A stretch of 64,000 bases of DNA from Nocardioides daphniae (GCF_004777465.1 NZ_CP038462.1:248001-312000), one strand, 5' to 3'; counted from the first letter of the stretch, positions 1 through 8,161 are shown. Notes: generated by a model from the sequence alone, not told the origin. Numbers and translations are program-made.

Positions 1-58
1 ACACCAAAAGTGTCACGGTCGTTGCCGTCGGCTCGTGGCCGCTGTCAGGATGACCGGC

Positions 59-1270
59 ATGACGCAGACCCACACGCAGGCGCAGGACGACGCGACCACG
101 CCGGAGACCTCGAGCGCCGGGGACGGCTCGTACGCCCTGGGCCGCGGCACAGGTCCGCTGCGCGGGGTCAAGGTCGTCGAGATCGCCGGGATCGGGCCCG
201 GCCCGCACGCCTGCATGATCCTGGCCGACCTCGGCGCCGACGTGATCCGGGTCGAGCGCGCCGGCGGCGGCACCTTCAACTTCGGCCAGGCCGACCTCGT
301 CAACCGCGGCCGCCCCAGCGTCGCGCTCGACCTCAAGAATCCCGACGCCGCCGAGACCGTGCTGCGGCTGGTCGAGCAGGCCGACGTGCTCGTCGAGGGG
401 ATGCGTCCCGGTGTCACCGAGCGCCTCGGGCTCGGCCCCGACGACTGCCTGGCCCGCAACCCCCGCCTGGTCTACGGCCGGATGACCGGCTGGGGCCAGG
501 AGGGCCCCTGGGCGCAGGCGGCCGGCCACGACATGAACTACATCGCCCTCGCGGGTGTGCTCCACGGCCTCGGCCAGGACCCGTCGCGCCCGCACTTCCC
601 GGCCAACCTGGTCGGCGACTTCGGCGGCGGCTCCACCTACCTGGTGATCGGTGTGCTGGCGGCGCTGCTCGAGGCGCGACTGTCGGGGCAGGGCCAGGTC
701 GTCGACGCCGCGATCGTCGACGGCGCCGCCCACCTGCAGACCATGACCGTCTCCTTCGCCGCCATGGGGATGGCCGGGGGTCGCGGCAGCGGGATGCTCG
801 ACGGGGGCGCGCCCTACTACGACGTCTACGCGACCTCCGACGGCGGCCACATGACGCTCGGCGCGCTGGAGCCGCAGTTCTGGGAGGAGTTCGTCCGGCT
901 CTTCGGGATCGAGCTGCCCGACCGCGACGACCCCCGCAACTTCCCGGCCATCCGCCAGGCGCTGACGGCGCGGTTCGCCGAGCGTACGAGGGACGAGTGG
1001 GCGGCCGTCTTCGACGGCTCCGACGCCTGCGTCGCGCCTGTGCTCACCGTGGCCGAGGCGGCCGCGCACCCGCACGTCGCGGCGCGCGGGACGTACGTCG
1101 AGCACGGCGGCGTCCTGCAGCCGGCGCCCGCGCCGCGCTTCTCGCGGACGGAGCCGTCGTTGACCTCGACCCCGGCCGAGCTCGGCGCCGACACCCGCGG
1201 CGCGCTGGCCGCCTGGGGGATCGACGACGTCGACGCCCTCATCGCCGGTGGGGCGGCGGTCCAGCGTTGA
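59..1270 (+). CDS. Alpha-methylacyl-CoA racemase-like CaiB/BaiF family protein
   Basis: Class III CoA-transferase fold enzyme (CaiB/BaiF). The closest recognisable subgroup is alpha-methylacyl-CoA racemase, which epimerises 2-methylacyl-CoA thioesters. The segment GHDMNYIALAGVL, preceded by MTGWGQEGPWAQ, is the racemase signature; its Asp and the upstream acidic and His residues form the proton-transfer site in characterised racemases. About 403 residues, slightly longer than typical 360-380 residue bacterial racemases. ATG 59 is preferred because AGGA at 47-50 sits 8 nt upstream; GTG 35 and ATG 50 are in frame but poorly spaced. It stands alone at the window edge. A CoA transferase cannot be excluded from sequence alone. 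Confidence 0.85.
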   Translation: MTQTHTQAQDDATTPETSSAGDGSYALGRGTGPLRGVKVVEIAGIGPGPHACMILADLGADVIRVERAGGGTFNFGQADLVNRGRPSVALDLKNPDAAETVLRLVEQADVLVEGMRPGVTERLGLGPDDCLARNPRLVYGRMTGWGQEGPWAQAAGHDMNYIALAGVLHGLGQDPSRPHFPANLVGDFGGGSTYLVIGVLAALLEARLSGQGQVVDAAIVDGAAHLQTMTVSFAAMGMAGGRGSGMLDGGAPYYDVYATSDGGHMTLGALEPQFWEEFVRLFGIELPDRDDPRNFPAIRQALTARFAERTRDEWAAVFDGSDACVAPVLTVAEAAAHPHVAARGTYVEHGGVLQPAPAPRFSRTEPSLTSTPAELGADTRGALAAWGIDDVDALIAGGAAVQR

Positions 1271-1414
1271 GCGGGCTGGACGGGACTGGTGGGGCGGGCG
1301 CGGCGACCGGTCCAATCCGGTGACCGGACGCCCATGACACCTGCGGCCGTCGCGGGCTAACTTGCCCTCATCGCAGCCGCGGGGAGGGTGGCTGGTGGTG
1401 CGAGGGAGAAGTGC

Positions 1415-1861
1415 GTGCGCTGGAGGTCAGGCGCGGCTGCGGCCGTGATGGTGATGACGTGGGGCGCCCTGACGGGGTGCGGCGGCGACGGCGAGACGGC
1501 AGGTCGCAGCCCCGAGGTGGTCACCGGGCAGGTGGTCGACGGACCCGGCGGCGCGCCCGTGCCCGGCGCGGAGGTGGAGCTGGTGCTGCACCCGGCGGTG
1601 GGTGTCGGCGGTGAGCAGGCCGCGGAGGAGACCGCCGCGAGCGACGTCGCGGACTCGAAGGGCAGGTTCGCGCTGGCGGCCCCGGTGGAGGAGCTGACGC
1701 TCAACGCCGCCCCCGACGGGAGGGTGCAGGTCGAGCTGCGGGTGAAGGGGAGCGAGGCGGCCGGCACCATGGCGACCGTCCTGCTGCGCAAGGACGCCGA
1801 GACGGGTCGGACCGAGGTCACCACGACCTCCGACGTGGTCGTGGTGAGCCCCGCTTCCTGA
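1415..1861 (+). CDS. Putative lipoprotein with carboxypeptidase-regulatory-like fold
   Basis: Predicted exported lipoprotein of about 148 residues. From GTG 1415 the protein begins with an Arg-containing n-region, a short Ala/Val/Met hydrophobic stretch and the lipobox LTGC near residue 22, so lipidation after signal peptidase II cleavage is expected. The following segment VTGQVVDGPGGAPVPGAEVEL resembles the start of carboxypeptidase-regulatory-like beta-sandwich domains. GTG 1415 follows AGGGAG at 1403-1408; an upstream GTG at 1388 would give an implausibly long n-region. No catalytic residues are visible and the function is unknown. Confidence 0.6.
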   Translation: MRWRSGAAAAVMVMTWGALTGCGGDGETAGRSPEVVTGQVVDGPGGAPVPGAEVELVLHPAVGVGGEQAAEETAASDVADSKGRFALAAPVEELTLNAAPDGRVQVELRVKGSEAAGTMATVLLRKDAETGRTEVTTTSDVVVVSPAS

Positions 1862-1978
1862 GACTTCTGGGACCTGTGTGACGGAGTCGTCGCCGTGCTC
1901 GATGCCACCCGGACGTGAACGGACGCGTAGGGTGGCCACCAGACGAGTCGTCAAGTCTTGCCTCGACCGTCCCGCAGC

Positions 1979-2071
1979 CCCTCGTCGAGAGGCTCGGCCT
2001 CGCATCGCGAGGTACGCGGCAGCTCGCTGCCAACTCCGCCACCGGCGGAGGCGCGTTGGTGAGACACCAAC
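1979..2071 (+). promoter_or_regulatory. Structured 5' leader of the DEAD-box helicase gene: four tandem hairpins
   Basis: Four perfect stem-loops follow one another directly upstream of the helicase start codon: CCTCGC/GCGAGG (1998-2003 with 2007-2012), GGCAG/CTGCC with a CTCG loop (2018-2031), CTCCGCC/GGCGGAG (2034-2050), and GTTGGTG/CACCAAC with an AGA loop (2055-2071). A weaker CCTC/GAGG stem lies at 1980-1992. The last hairpin ends 15 nt before the ATG, leaving the purine-rich AGAGAAGA exposed. The structure is seen directly; a role in autoregulation or temperature response of the helicase is inference. Confidence 0.55.
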
Positions 2072-2086
2072 CAGAGAAGATCACAC

Positions 2087-3598
2087 ATGAACTTCGCCGA
2101 ACTCGGCGTTCCCTCCGTCCTGTCCGCGATCCTCGCCGAGCAGGGCATCACCGCCCCCACCCCGATCCAGGCAGCGACGCTGCCCGACTCGCTGGCCGGA
2201 CGCGACGTCCTCGGCCGCGGTCGCACCGGCTCGGGCAAGACGTACGCCTTCCTCCTCCCGCTCGTGGCGCGCCTCGACGCCGCCAAGCTGCCGGCCATGC
2301 CGAACAAGCCGCGCGCGATTATCCTCGCGCCGACCCGCGAGCTCGTCACCCAGATCAAGGACTCCCTCGAGCCGATGGCTGCCGCCACCGGCCTGCGCGT
2401 CCAGACCGTCTTCGGTGGCGTCGGCCAGAACCCGCAGGTCAACGCCCTGCGCAAGGGTGTCGACGTCGTCGTCGCCGCCCCGGGTCGCCTCGAGGACCTC
2501 ATGGGTCAGGGTCACTGCGACCTCTCCGCCGTCGAGGTCACCATCCTCGACGAGGCCGACCACATGGCTGACCTGGGCTTCCTGCCCGGCGTGAAGCGCA
2601 TCCTCGACAAGACCCCGCAGTCGGGCCAGCGCCTGCTCTTCTCGGCCACGCTCGACGGCGCGATCAACGTGCTGGTCAAGCGCTACCTGAGCAACCCGGT
2701 CACCCACGAGGCCGACTCGGCGCAGTCGCCGGTCGCCAAGATGAGCCACCACGTGCTGCACATCTCCCGTGAGTCGCGCGTGCCGGTGCTCGTCGACCTG
2801 ACGAGCGCCCCCGGGCGTACGGTCGTCTTCACCCGCACGAAGTACGGCGCGAAGGCTCTGGCCCGCCAGCTCAACAAGAGCGGCGTGCCCGCGGTCGACC
2901 TGCACGGCAACCTGTCGCAGAACGCCCGCACCCGCAACATGGAGGCCTTCCACTCGGGCCAGGCCATGACGCTGGTCGCCACCGACGTCGCCGCCCGCGG
3001 CATCCACGTCGACGACGTCAACCTCGTCATCCACGCCGACCCGCCGGCCGAGCACAAGGCCTACCTGCACCGCTCGGGCCGCACCGCCCGCGCCGGCGCC
3101 GAGGGCACCGTCGTGACGCTGATGACCGACGAGCAGGTGCGCGACGTGCGCGACCTGACCCGTCAGGCTGGCATCAAGCCGACCACCACCAAGGTTGCCG
3201 GCGCCGGTGACCCCATCCTGTCCAAGCTCGCCCCCGGCGAGCGCGTCCTGGTGAAGGGCGGCTACGAGGCTCCGGCCCCGACCCAGTCGCGCCCCTCCGG
3301 CGACGCGCCCAAGACCGGCGGCCGCAACCGCCAGCGCCGCAAGGCCGGCAACAGCCCCAACACCCGCTCCGGCCAGCCGAAGCAGGGCGCGGGCCAGGCT
3401 CCCTCGGGCCACGCCAACGGCAAGCCCACCAACGGCAAGGTCGCGGGCGGCAAGCCGTCCAACGGCAAGACCGGCGGCGGCCAGCGCTCGGGTGGCCGTT
3501 CCGGCGGCCAGGGCGGTCAGGGGCGTGCACGTCGTACGTCCGGTGGCGGCGGTGGTGGCAACCACAGCGCTGCCTCCTTCTCCAGCGGACGCCGCTGA
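2087..3598 (+). CDS. DEAD-box ATP-dependent RNA helicase
   Basis: Cytoplasmic RNA helicase of 503 residues that uses ATP to remodel RNA duplexes, probably in ribosome biogenesis or mRNA turnover. All family motifs are visible in order: Q motif GITAPTPIQ (about residues 20-28), motif I GRTGSGKT (about 45-52), PTREL, motif II DEAD followed by HM, motif III SAT, ATDVAARGIH (motif V) and HRSGRTARAG (motif VI). After about residue 380 comes a low-complexity Gly/Lys/Asn/Arg-rich tail ending in an SGRR run, typical of actinobacterial RhlE/CsdA-like helicases and probably an RNA-binding extension. ATG 2087 has a purine-rich ribosome site and a leader of four hairpins. A very long hairpin follows the stop codon. 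Confidence 0.95.
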   Translation: MNFAELGVPSVLSAILAEQGITAPTPIQAATLPDSLAGRDVLGRGRTGSGKTYAFLLPLVARLDAAKLPAMPNKPRAIILAPTRELVTQIKDSLEPMAAATGLRVQTVFGGVGQNPQVNALRKGVDVVVAAPGRLEDLMGQGHCDLSAVEVTILDEADHMADLGFLPGVKRILDKTPQSGQRLLFSATLDGAINVLVKRYLSNPVTHEADSAQSPVAKMSHHVLHISRESRVPVLVDLTSAPGRTVVFTRTKYGAKALARQLNKSGVPAVDLHGNLSQNARTRNMEAFHSGQAMTLVATDVAARGIHVDDVNLVIHADPPAEHKAYLHRSGRTARAGAEGTVVTLMTDEQVRDVRDLTRQAGIKPTTTKVAGAGDPILSKLAPGERVLVKGGYEAPAPTQSRPSGDAPKTGGRNRQRRKAGNSPNTRSGQPKQGAGQAPSGHANGKPTNGKVAGGKPSNGKTGGGQRSGGRSGGQGGQGRARRTSGGGGGGNHSAASFSSGRR

Positions 3599-3610
3599 CC
3601 AGCACTCCAG

Positions 3611-3661
3611 CACCGGCGACGGGGCGCAACGACCACGTGTCGTTGCGCCCCGTCGCCGGTG
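3611..3661 (+). terminator. Long perfect hairpin after the helicase gene
   Basis: A 22-bp perfect inverted repeat (3611-3632 with 3640-3661), extendable by one more pair at 3633/3639, lies 13 nt after the helicase stop codon. It is not followed by a T-run, so it is either a U-less actinobacterial terminator or an mRNA 3'-end stabiliser. It also overlaps the region upstream of the next gene. Confidence 0.7.
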
Positions 3662-3735
3662 GGGCGGGAACTCGTCGCCGTCCGGGTCCGTTGAACTCTC
3701 TCCGACGATCTCCGAGGATCTGCACGAGGAGCCGC

Positions 3736-4392
3736 ATGACCGCTGACCTGCGTACGACCGTCCACACCCAGGCCGAGCGCCTGGTCGCGCTCGGGGTCCC
3801 CGCGCTCGCAGGGCTGAGCGAGGAGCAGCTCCGCGCCCTCCTCGCGCCGCTCGCCGAGCTCGACGTCGACCTCACGGCGTACGACGACGGGCCCGGCGCC
3901 GTGCCGTGCCTGGTCGTCCTGCCCGCCGCGGTGGTGCGTCCCGACGACACTGTGCCGCTGCTGCGCCTGGGCGACCGGCCGGGCTTCGTCGACCGTCACC
4001 ACGGCGACGAGGGCCTGGCGCCCTACCGTCCGGTGCCGGGGCTCGACGTCCCCGCGGCGCCCTACCTGCTGCTCGGCTTCGACCGCGGGGAGGAGTTCCG
4101 CGACGTCGCGCCCGAGGACGCGCTGCCGGTGATCACCGCGCGAAACCGGACGCCGGTGACCGTCGAGGAGGGGGTCGCCGCGGTGCTCCAGGTGCCGACC
4201 GTGCTGGAGAAGAACCGCTGCTTCATGCTGTCGGGCTCGCGCAGGGTCGAGCGGGCCGGCGACCGCCGCGTGCCGGCCCTGTGGATCAGCGAGCGCGCCC
4301 CGAAGCTGGGGTGGTGCTGGGACGGCAACCCGCACAGCTGGCTCGGTGTCGCCTCGGCGGCTCGGCGGGTGGAGGCACCGCCCGCTCCGTAG
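3736..4392 (+). CDS. DUF5701 family protein
   Basis: Conserved cytoplasmic actinobacterial protein of 218 residues with no known biochemical role. The segments VPALAGLSEEQLRALLAPL near the N-terminus, GFVDRHHGDEGLAPY in the middle, and RVPALWISERAPKLGWCWDGNPHSWLGVAS near the C-terminus match my recollection of DUF5701. ATG 3736 is chosen because GAGGAGC at 3728-3734 gives a Shine-Dalgarno site; upstream in-frame starts fall inside the terminator hairpin. It is followed 9 nt later by a protease gene that has its own leaderless promoter. Confidence 0.75.
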   Translation: MTADLRTTVHTQAERLVALGVPALAGLSEEQLRALLAPLAELDVDLTAYDDGPGAVPCLVVLPAAVVRPDDTVPLLRLGDRPGFVDRHHGDEGLAPYRPVPGLDVPAAPYLLLGFDRGEEFRDVAPEDALPVITARNRTPVTVEEGVAAVLQVPTVLEKNRCFMLSGSRRVERAGDRRVPALWISERAPKLGWCWDGNPHSWLGVASAARRVEAPPAP

Positions 4393-4395
4393 GGT
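4390..4395 (+). promoter_or_regulatory. Leaderless -10 box (TAGGGT) for the CPBP protease
   Basis: TAGGGT sits exactly 6 nt before GTG 4402, the geometry of a leaderless actinobacterial transcript that begins at or beside the start codon. It overlaps the stop codon of the DUF5701 gene. Inferred from spacing and shared with several other genes in the window. Confidence 0.5.
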
Positions 4396-4401
4396 GGACT
4401 C

Positions 4402-5103
4402 GTGCAGATCGAGCGATGGCTACGGCGGGCCCTGTGGGACGTCGTGCCGCGCAACCAGCGCGAGACCGACGAGCGGTTGCGGCGGCGTCAGGCGATCACC
4501 GTGCTCGTCGTCCTGGTCGGGGCGGCGGTGCTGGGGTGGTCGGTCCGGCTCGAGCCCGGCGACAACCTCTTCTACGTCGGCACGCTGACGTTGGCGGTGG
4601 TCTGGGCGGTCGGCGCCTTCACCGCCGGCCCGCTGCACCTGGGGCGGATCGCCTTCCGCGACACCCTCGTACGCCCGGTGCTGACCCCGCTCGCCGTCGG
4701 CTTCTCGCTCGCGGCGCTCTTCGTGGTCGGGGCGCTGCTGGTGCGCGAGGTGCCGCTGCTCGCCCCGCTCGAGGGGCAGGTCGCCAGCGTGCTCGACTTC
4801 GCCGACCAGGGGTCGGTCCCGTTGCTGCTGGTGATCACCTGCGTGACCGGGCTGGCGGAGGAGCTCTTCTTCCGCGGCGCGCTCTACGCGGCCGTCCCGC
4901 GGCACCCGGTGCTGTGGAGCACGGTGGCCTACGTCGTCGCGACCGCCGCCACCGGCAACGTGATGCTCTCCTTCGCCGCCGGACTGCTCGGCCTGCTGTG
5001 CGGGCTGGAGCGGCGGGCCTCCGGCGGGATCCTCGGCCCGATGCTGACCCACGTCAGCTGGTCGCTGACGATGCTGCTCGTGCTCCCGCTGCTGATCGGC
5101 TGA
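4402..5103 (+). CDS. CPBP family intramembrane glutamic endopeptidase
   Basis: Membrane protein of 233 residues in the CAAX prenyl protease 2/bacteriocin-processing (CPBP, ABI) family. The motif AEELFFRG (about residue 153) is the family EExxxR catalytic signature, and a second motif with His follows near the C-terminus in MLTHVSW. About six hydrophobic segments are visible, starting at ITVLVVLVGAAVLGW (about residues 33-47). The N-terminus (WLRRALWDVVPRNQRETDERLRRRQ) is basic and cytoplasmic. Leaderless start at GTG 4402. The substrate is unknown; family members cleave membrane-associated proteins. It converges on the SDR gene on the other strand. Confidence 0.85.
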   Translation: MQIERWLRRALWDVVPRNQRETDERLRRRQAITVLVVLVGAAVLGWSVRLEPGDNLFYVGTLTLAVVWAVGAFTAGPLHLGRIAFRDTLVRPVLTPLAVGFSLAALFVVGALLVREVPLLAPLEGQVASVLDFADQGSVPLLLVITCVTGLAEELFFRGALYAAVPRHPVLWSTVAYVVATAATGNVMLSFAAGLLGLLCGLERRASGGILGPMLTHVSWSLTMLLVLPLLIG

Positions 5104-5113
5104 CCCTCCGCGG

Positions 5114-6013
5114 TCAGTCCTTGCGGTCGGCGAGCGCGCGGCGCACGGCCTCGCGGTAGTCCAGCGGCTCGATCGGCACGATCTCGAAGATCGAGTCGTC
5201 GGTGACGACCACCTCGGTGTCCATCGAGTCGATGAGGTTGCGGCCCGTCGTGACGTCGACGTCGGTGACCAGCGAGAGCCAGTACGACGACAGCCGCGGG
5301 GTCATCACCGGCACCGGCACGACGGGCAGCGAGACCCCGGACATCTCCTGGCTGGCGATCCGCAGCATGTCGCGGTAGGTCATCACCTCGGGGCCGCCGA
5401 TCTCGAAGACCCGGCCGAAGGCGCGCTCGTCGTCGACCACGCCCACCAGGTAGCTCACCACGTCGTCGAGGGCGACCGGCTGGGTGCGGGTCGAGGTCCA
5501 CTTCGGGACGACCATCGCGGGGAGGTTCTTGACCAGCTGGCGGGTCAGCTCCCACGAGATCCCGCCGTCGCCGACCACGATCGCGGCGCGCAGCACGGTG
5601 ACCGGGACGCCGCCCTCGCCGAGCTTGCCCTCCACCTCGCGGCGGCTGCGCAGGTGCGCCGACATGCTGCCGTCGTGTCCGAGGCCGCCGAGGTAGACGA
5701 TCTGGCGCACGCCGGCCTCCGCGGCCGCCCTGCCGAAGGCGACGGCTGCCTCGCGGTCGCGGGACTCGAAGTCCTCGTGGTCGAGGGAGTGGACCAGGTA
5801 GACCGCGACGTCGACCCCCTCCAGCGCCGGAGGCAGGCTGTCGGGGTCGCCGACGTCCGCGCCGACCGGGGTGCCGGGGCCGTCGTACGCCTCGGGGCGG
5901 CGCGTCATCGCCCGCACCTCGTGGCCCCGCTCCATCAGGGCAGGCACCAGGCGGCGGCCGATGAAGCCGGTGGCGCCGGCGACGAGGACGCGGGCGGGTG
6001 GGTCAGCGCTCAT
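5114..6013 (-). CDS. NAD(P)-binding SDR-family protein (NmrA/atypical SDR)
   Basis: Cytoplasmic Rossmann-fold protein of 299 residues. The nucleotide-binding motif GATGFIGRRL is at about residues 12-21, and the ordering GADVGDPDSL, VAVYLVHSL, IVYLGGLG and PVTVLRAAIVVG is that of atypical short-chain dehydrogenases of the NmrA/YbjT kind. The canonical YxxxK catalytic pair is not obvious, so it may be a sensor or an oxidoreductase of unknown substrate. ATG 6013 is leaderless (TACGCT 6 nt upstream). It is divergent from the PPOX gene at 6190. Confidence 0.85.
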   Translation of the reverse strand: MSADPPARVLVAGATGFIGRRLVPALMERGHEVRAMTRRPEAYDGPGTPVGADVGDPDSLPPALEGVDVAVYLVHSLDHEDFESRDREAAVAFGRAAAEAGVRQIVYLGGLGHDGSMSAHLRSRREVEGKLGEGGVPVTVLRAAIVVGDGGISWELTRQLVKNLPAMVVPKWTSTRTQPVALDDVVSYLVGVVDDERAFGRVFEIGGPEVMTYRDMLRIASQEMSGVSLPVVPVPVMTPRLSSYWLSLVTDVDVTTGRNLIDSMDTEVVVTDDSIFEIVPIEPLDYREAVRRALADRKD

Positions 6014-6019
6014 GCTTCG

Positions 6020-6025
6020 AGCGTA
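6020..6025 (-). promoter_or_regulatory. Leaderless -10 box (TACGCT) for the SDR gene
   Basis: Read on the minus strand, TACGCT lies exactly 6 nt before ATG 6013. Inferred from spacing. Confidence 0.5.
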
Positions 6026-6177
6026 GGGGCCGGGTGGGAGTGGCGCGAGGGTCGTCGGGCGGGATGACCGACGAAAAGGCGCTTCCAGTGCGCCCACGAG
6101 CGCGAAAAAGAGGGTCAAGGGCCATTTGGCACCGTCTTTCCGCTCGGTCGGACGCTCCCGGGCGCCTCGCGCGGGAG

Positions 6178-6183
6178 TACGGT
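6178..6183 (+). promoter_or_regulatory. Leaderless -10 box (TACGGT) for the PPOX gene
   Basis: TACGGT lies exactly 6 nt before ATG 6190, with no room for a ribosome binding site. Inferred leaderless promoter. Confidence 0.5.
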
Positions 6184-6189
6184 GGCCCC

Positions 6190-6609
6190 ATGGACGAGGC
6201 GACCCAGGCCCTGAGCCCCGACGAGTGCTGGGAGTTCCTCCGCAGCGAGGAGTTCGGCAGGCTCGCGTTCCACCTCGGCGACGAGGTGCACATCGCGCCG
6301 ATCAACTACGCGGTCGACCACCGGACGCTGCTCTTCCGTACGGCCCCGGGCAGCAAGCTGCTCGCCGTCGTGATGAACCCGGACGTGGCCTTCGAGATCG
6401 ACGCGTACGACGAGCGCACCGCCCGCAGCGTCATCCTCCGCGGCAAGGCCCGCCTGCTGGAGGAGGACGAGGCGCACCGCGCGGAGAACGTCCCCCTGCG
6501 GCCGTGGGTCGACGCCGACGTGAAGTACAACGTCGTCGAGATCGCCCCGGACACCCTGTCGGGCCGACGGTTCGACCTGACGAAGCCCTGGACGCACCTC
6601 AAGCCGTAG
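6190..6609 (+). CDS. Pyridoxamine 5'-phosphate oxidase-like flavin-binding protein
   Basis: Small split-barrel protein of 139 residues of the PPOX/Pyridox_ox_2 type, expected to bind FMN or F420 as a dimer. The pattern CWEFLRSEEFGRLAF, then HIAPINYAVDHRTLLFRT and GSKLLAVVMNPDVAFEID, then SVILRGKARLLEE, is typical. The substrate is unknown; relatives reduce F420- or flavin-dependent substrates. Leaderless ATG 6190; divergent from the SDR gene, with a good intrinsic terminator at 6626-6656. Confidence 0.8.
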   Translation: MDEATQALSPDECWEFLRSEEFGRLAFHLGDEVHIAPINYAVDHRTLLFRTAPGSKLLAVVMNPDVAFEIDAYDERTARSVILRGKARLLEEDEAHRAENVPLRPWVDADVKYNVVEIAPDTLSGRRFDLTKPWTHLKP

Positions 6610-6625
6610 GGCTGTTGCGTCGCTG

Positions 6626-6656
6626 ACCCGCCTGCTGGTTGATCCGGCCGGCGGGT
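6626..6656 (+). terminator. Rho-independent terminator of the PPOX gene
   Basis: Stem ACCCGCC/GGCGGGT plus inner pairs (12 of 13 paired), loop TTGAT, followed by TTCTCTC, located 17 nt after the stop codon. Confidence 0.7.
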
Positions 6657-6679
6657 TTCTCTCGTGCCGTGGTGGGCGC

Positions 6680-6736
6680 CCAGTGGTCACTTGATGGCCG
6701 GCTCGTCGGCGTGCCTCGCCATTAAGTGACCACTGG
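6680..6736. repeat. Long imperfect palindrome, copy 1 (CAGTGGTCAC element)
   Basis: Nineteen-base arms at 6680-6698 and 6718-6736 pair with a single G-T mismatch around a 19-nt centre. The outer sequence CAGTGGTCACTT recurs in a second palindrome at 10861-10915, so the PadR-ABC locus is bracketed by two copies. Function unknown: terminator, dispersed repeat or protein site. Confidence 0.6.
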
Positions 6737-6753
6737 ACGAGCACCCAGCGCGC

Positions 6754-6796
6754 CTATACATACTCGGTATGCATACCTGCTATACATACTCAGTAT
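6754..6796 (+). promoter_or_regulatory. Tandem PadR operator candidates
   Basis: CTATACATACTC, then G or A, then GTAT occurs twice (from 6754 and from 6780), 26 bp apart. Each copy contains the inverted repeat CATAC-3-GTAT(G). The block is strongly AT-rich against a GC-rich background, lies 44 nt before the padR start, and could supply a TATACAT -10 box. Autoregulation by PadR is inference. Confidence 0.6.
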
Positions 6797-6839
6797 CCAC
6801 CGCGGCACGCTGCCGCACCCGTGAGGAGAGGGGGCTCGG

Positions 6840-7451
6840 ATGTCGATCAAGCAGTCGATGCTGGCGTTGCTGCAGCAGGGTCCGATGTACGGCTACCAGC
6901 TGCGCAGCGAGTTCGAGGAACGCACCGGTTCGACCTGGCCGCTCAACATCGGGCAGGTCTACACGACACTCACCCGGCTCGAGCGTGACGGACTCATCGA
7001 GGTCGTCGACACGGGCCACGGCGAGGCGCGCGGTGAGGCGGAGGGCGCGACCGACGGCGCGGGGGAGCGTCAGGTCAGCTACCGCCTCACCGAGGCCGGT
7101 GCGAAGGAGGCCGACAGCTGGTTCACCAGCCCGGTGCCGCGCACCCAGCCACCGCGCGACGAGCTCGCCATCAAGCTGGCCCTGGCGGTGACGCTCCCGG
7201 GCGTCGACATCGGTCAGCTCATCCAGCGGCAACGCGCAGCCACCATGGCCGCCCTGCAGGAGCACACCCGCGCCAAGCGCAGCCAGACCGCCGACCCTGC
7301 CAGCGTCGAGGGCCTCGCGCTCGGGCTGGTCCTCGACTCGCTCGTCTTCGACACGGAGGCCGAGATCCGGTGGCTCGACCACTGCGAGTCCCGACTCCGC
7401 CGCGCCGCGGCCGCCCGCACCGCCACCCCGACCCAGGAGGAAGACCGATGA
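6840..7451 (+). CDS. PadR family transcriptional regulator
   Basis: Cytoplasmic DNA-binding repressor of 203 residues. The N-terminal winged helix SIKQSMLALLQQGPMYGYQL with GQVYTTLTRLERDGLIEV is the PadR domain. Residues about 58-78 are an unusual acidic/Gly-rich insert in the wing (GEARGEAEGATDGAGERQ), then the C-terminal helical dimerisation domain (about residues 110-190). Its stop overlaps the ATP-binding protein start (ATGA), so regulator and transporter form one operon. Two direct-repeat operator candidates lie upstream. PadR-ABC modules commonly respond to toxic compounds; the ligand here is unknown. Confidence 0.9.
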   Translation: MSIKQSMLALLQQGPMYGYQLRSEFEERTGSTWPLNIGQVYTTLTRLERDGLIEVVDTGHGEARGEAEGATDGAGERQVSYRLTEAGAKEADSWFTSPVPRTQPPRDELAIKLALAVTLPGVDIGQLIQRQRAATMAALQEHTRAKRSQTADPASVEGLALGLVLDSLVFDTEAEIRWLDHCESRLRRAAAARTATPTQEEDR

Positions 7452-8161
7452 ACCAGCCCGTGCTCCACCTCGCCGACGTCACCCGCGTGCACGGCGAGGG
7501 CGCCGTCGAGGTCCACGCGCTGCGCGGCGTCACCTTCGCGGTGGCCCCCGGCGAGCTCGTCGCCGTCATGGGCCCGTCGGGCTCCGGCAAGTCAACCCTG
7601 CTCACCCTGGCCGGCGGCCTCGACACCCCGACCAGCGGCAGCGTCGTCATCGAGGGCGTCGACCTCACGGCCGCGACGCTGGCCGAGCGGGCGCGCGTGC
7701 GGCGTACGTCGGTGGGCTACGTCTTCCAGGACTACAACCTGATCCCCGCCCTCTCCGCCGTCGAGAACGTCGCCCTTCCGCTGGAGCTCGACGGCGTCTC
7801 CCGCAGCACCGCTCGCGAGCAGGCGGTGGCCGCGCTCGAGAAGGTCGGGATCGCCGAGCTCGCCGACCGCTTCCCCGACGAGATGTCGGGTGGCCAGCAG
7901 CAGCGCATCGCCATTGCCCGCGCCGTCGTCGGGGAGCGTCGCCTGATCCTGGCCGACGAGCCCACCGGAGCCCTCGACACCGAGACCGGTGAGGAGGTGC
8001 TCCGTGTGCTCCGTGACTTCTGCGACGCAGGAGCCGCCTGCGTGATCGTCACCCACGAGGCGCGCCACGCCGCTTGGGCCGACCGCGTGGTCTTCCTGCG
8101 CGACGGCCTGGTCGTCGACGAGTCCGGCGCGCACGTCGGCCTCGGCGCCGGGGTGCTGTGA
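7448..8161 (+). CDS. ABC transporter ATP-binding protein (MacB/LolD type)
   Basis: Cytoplasmic ATPase of 237 residues that powers the FtsX-like permease encoded next. Walker A GPSGSGKST (about residues 41-49), Q-loop FQDYNLIPAL, signature MSGGQQQRIAIARA, Walker B LILADEPTGALD and switch His in VTHEARHA are complete. ATG 7448 overlaps the padR stop, and its own stop shares a base with the permease start (TGATG), implying translational coupling. Type VII ABC systems usually act in lipid or peptide extraction or mechanotransmission rather than bulk transport. Confidence 0.93.
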   Translation: MNQPVLHLADVTRVHGEGAVEVHALRGVTFAVAPGELVAVMGPSGSGKSTLLTLAGGLDTPTSGSVVIEGVDLTAATLAERARVRRTSVGYVFQDYNLIPALSAVENVALPLELDGVSRSTAREQAVAALEKVGIAELADRFPDEMSGGQQQRIAIARAVVGERRLILADEPTGALDTETGEEVLRVLRDFCDAGAACVIVTHEARHAAWADRVVFLRDGLVVDESGAHVGLGAGVL

